From NCBI GenBank assembly GCA_003645115.1, contig QNEG01000061.1, positions 1 to 7,784 of the forward strand: a DNA stretch of 7,784 nucleotides. The letters are read 5' to 3'. The notes below the pieces were generated by a model. That model was not told where the DNA came from. It searched no databases and saw only the letters and a program-made list of their open reading frames with translations. Position numbers and translations under genes: made by a program. Below, piece by piece: positions 1 through 4,830 of the stretch (position 1 is its first letter; each line of letters begins with the position of its first letter). Origin of the DNA: a bacterium. GTDB lineage: Bacteria; UBP14; UBA6098; B30-G16.

Positions 1-51
1 GGGGGTTAATTTTCCCTTGCATAAATATTTTTTTGCGTATATTTTTAGCGA
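1..51. repeat. Direct repeat copy A (AT-rich promoter-like unit)
   Basis: This stretch matches 137-187 at roughly 80-85% identity by hand alignment, with two one-base gaps. Both copies begin GGGGGTTAATTTTC, contain CTTGC and end TATATTTT(T)AGCGA. The copy includes TTGCAT at 17-22 and TATATT at 38-43, the same promoter-like arrangement that precedes hicB in the second copy. The window starts exactly at the repeat, so the repeat may extend further left, and any gene it once served would now lie in or before the element at 58-143. Confidence 0.8.
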
Positions 52-57
52 AAAAAG

Positions 58-143
58 AACCCCCTGATGCCTCGCAAAACTCGGCATCTGTCCCCCTTGG
101 TAAGGGGAACAAACGAGTGAGCGAAGCGAGCGAGTAGGGGGTT
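58..143. repeat. Palindrome-rich repetitive element (REP/MITE-like)
   Basis: This 86-base element lies between the two direct repeats. Its ends form an imperfect inverted repeat: 58-75 against 126-143, 14 of 18 positions complementary, with CCCCC at the left end and GGGGG at the right. Inside are two further stems: GATGCC (66-71) with GGCATC (83-88), and GTCCCCCTT (90-98) with AAGGGGAAC (102-110), nine positions with one mismatch around a GGT loop. Positions 114-134 are short repeats of the GAGCGA type. There is no coding potential and no T-tract after the strong stem on either strand, so it does not look like a simple terminator. A dispersed non-autonomous palindromic repeat is the best description; its copy number elsewhere cannot be seen here. 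Confidence 0.6.
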
Positions 144-187
144 AATTTTCTCTTGCGCAAACATTTTCTTTTCGTATATTTTAGCGA
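137..187. repeat. Direct repeat copy B, running into the hicB leader
   Basis: This is the second copy of the unit at 1-51. It differs mainly in the CTTGC(AT/GC)AAA segment and in the length of the T runs. The distance between the copy starts is 136 bases, so repeat plus palindromic element could be one tandem unit of 136 bases. The similarity fades just before the hicB ribosome-binding site at 196-201, so this copy supplies the hicB promoter and most of its leader. Confidence 0.8.
153..180 (+). promoter_or_regulatory. Candidate hicBA promoter
   Basis: TTGCGC at 153-158 and TATATT at 175-180 are separated by 16 bases, giving a predicted transcript start near 187 and a leader of about 23 bases before the hicB ATG. 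The -10 matches TATAAT at 5 of 6 positions; the -35 keeps only TTG. HicB-type antitoxins commonly repress their own promoter, but I see no clear separate operator palindrome here. The same elements recur in copy A at 17-43. Confidence 0.45.
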
Positions 188-209
188 GATAAAACAAGGA
201 GTTTCTATA

Positions 210-443
210 ATGCGTTATAAATACACCGTGGTAATCGAACAGGATGAAGATGGCAAATATATCGCTGAAGTTCCCGCCTTGCAGGGATGTTATAGTCAAG
301 GGGAGACATACGAAGAGGCTCTTGCGAATATACAGGATGCGATTCGTCTTTACATCGAGGCACGGAAACAACTCGGCGAGGATGTCCCAATAGAGCGCGC
401 TATTGAGGAGGTAGAGATATATGAGCCGGCTTCATCCAGTTAA
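210..443 (+). CDS. hicB: HicB-family antitoxin
   Basis: The 77-residue product matches the short HicB/UPF0150 type. It opens with a beta strand (MRYKYTVVIEQ), then DEDGKYIAEVPALQGCYSQG and the helix TYEEALANIQDAIRLYIEA, the partial RNase-H-like fold typical of the family. HicB antitoxins bind and neutralise the HicA mRNA interferase and often repress the operon. No extra C-terminal helix-turn-helix or ribbon-helix-helix domain is visible, so DNA binding is uncertain. The start at 210 is chosen because AAGGAG at 196-201 lies 8 bases upstream; an in-frame start at 153 would fall inside the repeat and add 19 residues foreign to the family. The stop is TAA. Its last 23 bases overlap the hicA frame, as in translationally coupled toxin-antitoxin pairs. 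The antitoxin appears intact although its partner is interrupted. Confidence 0.9.
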   Translation: MRYKYTVVIEQDEDGKYIAEVPALQGCYSQGETYEEALANIQDAIRLYIEARKQLGEDVPIERAIEEVEIYEPASSS

Positions 444-645
444 TCCCACAAAACTGCTTCGTGTTCTCGAAAAACTCGGCTTTCAGAAAATCCGGTTTAG
501 TGGCAGTCATATTATAATGAGAAACAAAGATGGCAGATAGCTAACCATTCCTGTTCATAAGGGAAAGGATATTTCCAAAGGAATATTGAAAAGAATTCTG
601 AAAGATGCAGAAATACACTGGGAAGAATTGGAAAAATTTTTATAG
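421..645 (+). pseudogene. hicA: HicA-family toxin, interrupted by an in-frame TAG
   Basis: HicA is a small dsRBD-fold mRNA interferase with a catalytic histidine in a GSHxxx motif. The frame starts at ATG 421, with a strong GAGGAGG ribosome-binding site (405-411) 9 bases upstream, inside hicB. It reads MSRLHPVNPTKLLRVLEKLG, then FSGSHIIMRNKDGR with His30 in the catalytic position, then TAG at 538-540 (codon 40). Without any frameshift it continues as LTIPVHKGKDISKGILKRIL and ends at TAG 643-645, for 74 residues, a normal HicA length. The TAG falls just before the conserved TIPVH strand, where the family usually has Arg, Lys or similar. The predicted 39-residue product lacks the last strands and helix and is probably inactive. 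Readthrough by an amber suppressor or a sequencing error are the alternatives; both flanks are well conserved, so the change looks recent. Confidence 0.85.
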
Positions 646-722
646 ATATTCGCATAGTATTACCGACTTCATAATGTGCAGCGGCAATGTTTTCGACCAA
701 TTCAGCGAGCGAACAGAACTTG

Positions 723-738
723 TCCCGAGTAGTCGGGA
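723..738. repeat. Small perfect hairpin, TCCCGA-GTAG-TCGGGA
   Basis: A 6-bp perfect stem with a 4-base loop lies in the 175-base stretch between the end of hicA and the next gene, 77 bases after the hicA stop. It is GC-rich against an AT-rich surround. Only three T residues follow, so it could be a weak terminator for hicBA or a small dispersed repeat. The preceding CAGCGAGCGAAC (703-714) resembles the GAGCGA-type tract at 114-134. The rest of 646-820 shows no convincing gene. Confidence 0.4.
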
Positions 739-769
739 TTTAGATGTTGCAGAGTTATTTTTAGGAATT

Positions 770-798
770 TTGCATTATTATCCAAATATTACTATATT
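770..798 (+). promoter_or_regulatory. Candidate promoter for the PPOX-like gene
   Basis: TTGCAT at 770-775 and TATATT at 793-798 are separated by 17 bases and followed by TAG, the same layout as the hicB promoter and repeat copy A. The predicted transcript start is near 805, leaving a leader of about 22 bases before the ATG at 827. The -10 matches at 5 of 6 positions and the -35 at 3 of 6. Confidence 0.45.
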
Positions 799-814
799 TA
801 GTTGAACATCAAAC

Positions 815-818
815 AGGA
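815..818 (+). promoter_or_regulatory. Ribosome-binding site that decides the start at 827
   Basis: AGGA at 815-818 is 8 bases from the ATG at 827 but only 2 bases from the in-frame ATG at 821. Normal spacing therefore favours initiation at 827. Confidence 0.6.
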
Positions 819-826
819 AGATGAAA

Positions 827-1447
827 ATGCTACCTAAAAAGTTTCTGGATTGGGCATACCATAAACGAGCGAGATTGGTTTGTCGGCAGGTGGAGGGCGA
901 ACAGATGCACCCCCGCGAGATATTTCTCGGTTTCACCACTCACACTCCGGTGGTGATAACATACGGCAGCGCAGGAATAAACGGCTCTGTCAAGGGAATC
1001 GGATTTCTGCCGAAAAAAAAATATATCCAGGATGTGCTGGAAATATATATGGAGCATATCCGCACCAGCGATGAACCTCGATATGCGGATAGAGGATTGA
1101 AAATTCTTTATGAGCAAATGTGGTCAGATGAGGCATTGGAACGAATAGATTTTTCCATACTGGGGACACTGGAACTGGCTAAGGCTCACACCTGGACCAA
1201 TATTCACGAGAATCAGCGGGTCTGTTTGCTTTTTTATGAACCGCCCAGTATATCATTCGAGGTGCGATGTATCGCAGAAATTCATTCTGACGATATATAT
1301 CATAAGTTCTTGAATGCTCAACACGATATGTTTCATCATCCTAATCAAAATGTCTGGGAAAATCGGCCGGCATATATATTTCGGATAAAACAGATATATG
1401 ACAATTCCGCCAGCCGCGATGGATTTGGCACGCCGATATTCCCCTGA
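827..1447 (+). CDS. Probable FMN-binding split-barrel (PPOX-like) protein
   Basis: The 206-residue product is not one I recognise with certainty. Its second half (from about residue 105) reads ILGTLELAKAHTWTNIHENQ, then RVCLLFYEPPSISFEVRCIAEIH, then RPAYIFRIKQIYDNS. The pattern of a basic H-T-W-x-N-I/L stretch, a neighbouring V-x-L-L-F strand and a later V-R-x-x-A-E-I strand is that of pyridoxamine-phosphate-oxidase-like flavin-binding split barrels. The first half contains ITYGSAGINGSVKGIGFLP and a helical stretch around residues 65-100 that I cannot assign. There is no signal peptide or membrane segment, so it is probably cytoplasmic; substrate and partner are unknown. The stop (TGA) is 8 bases from the stop of the converging sppA gene. 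An upstream in-frame ATG at 821 would add two residues, but the ribosome-binding site spacing argues against it. Confidence 0.7.
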   Translation: MLPKKFLDWAYHKRARLVCRQVEGEQMHPREIFLGFTTHTPVVITYGSAGINGSVKGIGFLPKKKYIQDVLEIYMEHIRTSDEPRYADRGLKILYEQMWSDEALERIDFSILGTLELAKAHTWTNIHENQRVCLLFYEPPSISFEVRCIAEIHSDDIYHKFLNAQHDMFHHPNQNVWENRPAYIFRIKQIYDNSASRDGFGTPIFP

Positions 1448-1455
1448 ATACAAAA

Positions 1456-3879
1456 TCATTTGAGTTTCAGATAATATGGAACTATATACCACAGGTTTTC
1501 CTCACTATTCGTTGTCAGTAATTCCATATCTCTGGATATTTTTGTGAATTGGGAGAGATAGGATAATTTTCTCAGCAATTCGAGCCAATCGAACATTTTA
1601 TATGGACTATAATGATGGATTTTATAATCCTGGCTAATTTCGAGTTTTTCTGCCATAAGTTTGTGAATATCAGTGATTCCAGCGATTTCATCCACCAATC
1701 CACACTGTTTTGCTGATATTCCGGTGTATGTCTTTCCTTGCGCCAGAGATTCCAATGAATCGGGAGTGAGATTTTTCCTGCCCTGAAGAATCCTATTCTT
1801 GAAAAGCTGGTATGAACTTTCCATATTTCTTTTTACCATCTTTCTTTGCTGAGTAGAAAATGTATCTGTTAGTGAATAGATATTGGCATTTTTAGACAAA
1901 TAAATGGACTGTGTGTTAAGTCCTAATTTATCATAAAGACCTGCGATAGAGAATTTTCCACCGATTACTCCAATGGAACCGGTGATAGTGGATAAATCGG
2001 CGAAAATAGAGTCTCCAGCCGATGCGATATAATAACCGCCGCTGGCGGCATATCCAGCCATAGATACCCATACCGGTTTTTTCTGGGCAGCCTTTTTTGC
2101 TGCGCGCCAGATAATATCCGATGCATACGCAGAACCGCCCGGAGAATCTATGCGAAGTATTATTCCCTTTATGTTTTCATCTCTGGATGCAGATTCTATC
2201 ATTTTCACTGTGGTCTTTTCTCCGGCGACCTTACCTGTGAGGAATCCGCCCGGATTGGATAGTCCTCGAACTATGCTGCCCTCCACGGGGATAATCGCTA
2301 TTTCAGGAGATTTATCCCACCGGTGAGAAACCTCATTATGCTCGGATAGATATTTATTCGCAGATACCGATTTATTCCAGCCAGAAAATTCCATAAATTC
2401 ATCCCAATATGCCACAGTATCGATAATTCCCTCATCCATCGCATTTTTTGAATGAAGTGGACATTTTTCGGTCCATCCACGAACTTCATCCACACTGATT
2501 CCCCTACTAATAGCGATTTCTGTAATAATTATGGTATCTATATGGGTAAGAATAGCTGTCAATTCTTTCCGCATCTCGGGACTCATAGTGTCGGCAGTAT
2601 ATTGTTCCGCAGCAGTCTTATATTTGCCTATGTGAACCATATCCGGAGTAATACCGAGCTTATCCAGGAGTCCTCGAAAATATGTAATTTCCACACCGAT
2701 ACCGAAAAAGTTCACTCCACCTGCGGGAGATAAACAAATCTGGTCGGCGATAGATGTCAGATACATAGTGCCATTCCCCAGATGCTCGGCGAATATCTTT
2801 ATTTTCCCGCCTCGATTTTTGAATTCTGTTAGCAAACTGCGCAATTCCTCATATTGAGCGAATGAGAACGATGGATTCTCCAGCTTTATTATCAACTGCT
2901 CCACATTTCCATCCTGGATAATAGTGGCGATAGCATCGGATAGTTTGCGGAAACATTTCCCGCCCAGCAATGATGGCGATTCAGGATAGGAACCTTCTAT
3001 AGTCAATCGAATAGATTTCTTCCGATACGGCGATAGTGATGGCAATCTTCTGCTGGACAACATAATACCACCGTAATAATCATCGGAACTTTGTGCTGAT
3101 ACAATCCCGGAGAAATGTCCCATATCCAGACGAAGACCAAATTCTATCTGCTCGTTTTCGATATGGTAGGAACCGCGTAAGTGAACGCCATCCACAGGCA
3201 TTATTTCTCCGCCCACCATTGCACTCTTATATTCTAAATCATTGTGGAATATTGCATCAGCCCACAAGGTAATAAATTCCTTATATGGTCTGATAGCGAG
3301 TCCGGTTCGCAATTCTGCTACTTCATCCTCGCCAAGATGGACAAATACTGAATCATACATATACCCCCACCCATAATATGAGTCTATCCTCGGTTTTTCG
3401 GAATATGTCAATCCCCAGGATAGCCATCGTGCCATCCTGGATAACAGCCCCAGCGACCAGCCATATTTCTTTTTGTCCTCATAAAAATAATGAGTGCCCA
3501 TATATCCTATTCCACCGGATTTACTACCTAATGATAATCCCCACCACAGTGAATAGAAATTAGTCTCTCTGCCCACCGGAGTTTCATATCCATACATATC
3601 GAACCCGAATGGAATAAATCGATTCGAAAATAGGTTGCTAAATTTCAGTCGATAATATACCAATTCTCCATAATCTCCCATATCCTCGACAAAATATCGA
3701 CCAATATTTTTCCGTTGTATTATGGATTGGAAAGCACTCGATTGTATGGTTCCGAAATATGCGGGATTTTGAGTTCCGGTTAAAGGGTCATCGGGGCAGG
3801 CGATAGACCAACTTTGCGCCGATAACGAACCGAATAACACACAAAAAGTCATCGTTATTAAAAAAATTCTTGCATACAT
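1456..3879 (-). CDS. sppA: Signal peptide peptidase SppA (S49) with N-terminal barrel-like domain
   Basis: SppA (protease IV) degrades cleaved signal peptides and membrane-associated fragments with a Ser/Lys dyad split over two S49 domains. This 807-residue product has a Sec signal peptide (MYARIFLITMTFCVLFGSLS, cleavage near 20-22). Residues about 22-285 are rich in alternating aromatic, Gly and hydrophobic positions, like outer-membrane beta strands, with a DPLTGTQNPA segment near the start reminiscent of PorV/FadL-like barrels. The first S49 domain (about 290-500) contains GKYKTAAEQYT with the general-base Lys421. The second (about 525-745) contains IDSPGGSA (577-584) and GYAASGGYYIA with nucleophile Ser613, followed by TGSIGVIGG (633-641). 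The C-terminal tail from 750 is unassigned. E. coli SppA is 618 residues and lacks the barrel-like part. ATG at 3879 has GGAGGA at 3889-3884, 4 bases upstream. It is transcribed divergently from plsC. Protease assignment is firm; barrel assignment is inference. Confidence 0.92.
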   Translation of the reverse strand: MYARIFLITMTFCVLFGSLSAQSWSIACPDDPLTGTQNPAYFGTIQSSAFQSIIQRKNIGRYFVEDMGDYGELVYYRLKFSNLFSNRFIPFGFDMYGYETPVGRETNFYSLWWGLSLGSKSGGIGYMGTHYFYEDKKKYGWSLGLLSRMARWLSWGLTYSEKPRIDSYYGWGYMYDSVFVHLGEDEVAELRTGLAIRPYKEFITLWADAIFHNDLEYKSAMVGGEIMPVDGVHLRGSYHIENEQIEFGLRLDMGHFSGIVSAQSSDDYYGGIMLSSRRLPSLSPYRKKSIRLTIEGSYPESPSLLGGKCFRKLSDAIATIIQDGNVEQLIIKLENPSFSFAQYEELRSLLTEFKNRGGKIKIFAEHLGNGTMYLTSIADQICLSPAGGVNFFGIGVEITYFRGLLDKLGITPDMVHIGKYKTAAEQYTADTMSPEMRKELTAILTHIDTIIITEIAISRGISVDEVRGWTEKCPLHSKNAMDEGIIDTVAYWDEFMEFSGWNKSVSANKYLSEHNEVSHRWDKSPEIAIIPVEGSIVRGLSNPGGFLTGKVAGEKTTVKMIESASRDENIKGIILRIDSPGGSAYASDIIWRAAKKAAQKKPVWVSMAGYAASGGYYIASAGDSIFADLSTITGSIGVIGGKFSIAGLYDKLGLNTQSIYLSKNANIYSLTDTFSTQQRKMVKRNMESSYQLFKNRILQGRKNLTPDSLESLAQGKTYTGISAKQCGLVDEIAGITDIHKLMAEKLEISQDYKIHHYSPYKMFDWLELLRKLSYLSQFTKISRDMELLTTNSEENLWYIVPYYLKLK

Positions 3880-3908
3880 ATTGTCCTCCGAAAAATAGTT
3901 ATGTTATT

Positions 3909-3936
3909 AAATTACGCTATTTACAATCGTTGTCAA
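3909..3936 (-). promoter_or_regulatory. Candidate sppA promoter
   Basis: On the minus strand a perfect TTGACA (3936-3931) is followed after 16 bases by TAATTT (3914-3909). This predicts a transcript start near 3902 and a leader of about 22 bases that includes the GGAGGA site. The -10 is weak by sigma-70 rules (3 of 6) but fits the TAnnTT form of the other candidates. Its -35 overlaps the -35 of the plsC promoter on the other strand. Confidence 0.4.
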
Positions 3937-3956
3937 GCGAACACAAACATTATATT
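3930..3956 (+). promoter_or_regulatory. Candidate plsC promoter
   Basis: TTGTCA (3930-3935) is followed by TATATTTTAG beginning at 3951: TATATT at 15 bases, or TATTTT at 17. The -10 region is nearly identical to that of the repeat-borne promoter at 175-184. The predicted leader to the ATG at 4011 is about 45 bases. Confidence 0.45.
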
Positions 3957-4010
3957 TTAGTTGCCAAATAAATAGTTTGAAAATCATAATTCATCCATTA
4001 AAATCAAAGT

Positions 4011-4772
4011 ATGAAAAAATTCGCCACAAAATTTCTACTATGGGGATTTACTTGCATTTATGTCTTAATTTATATCCTATTTTTTTTGTTCCTTTTTGTG
4101 GTGCTGATTTTGGTATGGATAGCGGGAATATTTAGCAAAAAATTACAGCACAAACTAATCAATTCCACCGCGTATATATGGGCAAAGGTCACATTGTGGT
4201 TGACTGGAAGTCGAATCAGTGTAATCAGTCCAGAACATATTTCACACCATATGCAGAATGTCGTATATATCTCAAATCACCAGAGTCTTTTCGATATACC
4301 ATTGCTGTTGGGTTGGATAGACAGTCGAATTCGATTTATGGCTAAGGACAGCCTTTTTCGAATTCCCATATTGGGGCAATGGATGAAAACTATGGGATGT
4401 ATTCCAGTGAGCAGAAAAGTTTCCCGTTCGGAGTTGAAAAAATTCGATACAGTAGCAACATATCTTTGCGATGGCGGGATTGTATCCATATTTCCCGAGG
4501 GCACCCGAACTCGCGATGGGACACTGCAGAAATTTCATCTATCCGCATTTCGCCCGGCACAACAGGCAAATTCCACCATAGTGCCAGTATTTATCCAGGG
4601 TAGCTGGGACATACTTCCCCCGGGAAAGCGAACAATTTCGCCAGCCAGAGTAATTATTATTATCGGAGAACCTATCTACTATCATCAATATTCAAAATGG
4701 AACAGAAAACAATTATCAGAGTATGTTAGAGAGAAAATAGAACAATTACCAGACCATTTAAATGATTCCTGA
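4011..4772 (+). CDS. plsC: 1-acyl-sn-glycerol-3-phosphate acyltransferase (PlsC family)
   Basis: PlsC-family enzymes transfer a second acyl chain to lysophosphatidic acid at the inner membrane, giving phosphatidic acid. The 253-residue product has a long hydrophobic N-terminus (about 8-41) and the family motifs in order: NHQSLFD at 89-95, with His90 and Asp95 forming the HX4D catalytic pair; GCIPVSR at 129-135; FPEGTRTRDG at 161-170, binding glycerol phosphate; and IVPV at 190-193. The usual K-x-G-A-F segment after FPEGTR is altered to KFHLSAFR. Length is normal for the family. The ATG has no clear Shine-Dalgarno sequence, only an AT-rich leader, and there is no better in-frame start. It is transcribed alone, divergent from sppA and convergent with the next gene. 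The exact acceptor lipid cannot be read from sequence. Confidence 0.9.
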   Translation: MKKFATKFLLWGFTCIYVLIYILFFLFLFVVLILVWIAGIFSKKLQHKLINSTAYIWAKVTLWLTGSRISVISPEHISHHMQNVVYISNHQSLFDIPLLLGWIDSRIRFMAKDSLFRIPILGQWMKTMGCIPVSRKVSRSELKKFDTVATYLCDGGIVSIFPEGTRTRDGTLQKFHLSAFRPAQQANSTIVPVFIQGSWDILPPGKRTISPARVIIIIGEPIYYHQYSKWNRKQLSEYVREKIEQLPDHLNDS

Positions 4773-4830
4773 TAGAATTAATCATTCGGTTGAAATAATT
4801 ATCCTGAACATAGTATCCAATTCGATAAAA

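Noticed and set aside
1..187. CRISPR array
   Set aside because: There are only two copies, diverged, 136 bases apart, with no regular spacers and no cas gene.
538..645. TAG as a recoded sense codon in this organism (none of the seven other genes ends in TAG)
   Set aside because: hicA itself ends at TAG 643-645 exactly at the normal family length, and treating TAG as sense would extend it through several more TAGs into the next gene's leader. Seven genes are also too few for a claim about stop use.
605..805. 66-residue plus-strand reading frame downstream of hicA
   Set aside because: It begins inside the hicA frame, contains no family motif, runs through the hairpin at 723-738 and has no ribosome-binding site; it looks like a chance frame.
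3793..3804. Cys28 of the SppA protein as a lipoprotein cysteine
   Set aside because: The residues before it (SIA) are not a lipobox and it lies several residues beyond the hydrophobic core, so a standard signal peptidase I site near 20-22 fits better.
4779..4801. Terminator between plsC and the converging synthetase-like gene
   Set aside because: TAATCATT and AATAATTA pair with one mismatch, but the stem is entirely AT-rich and has no T-tract, so it is not distinguishable from background.
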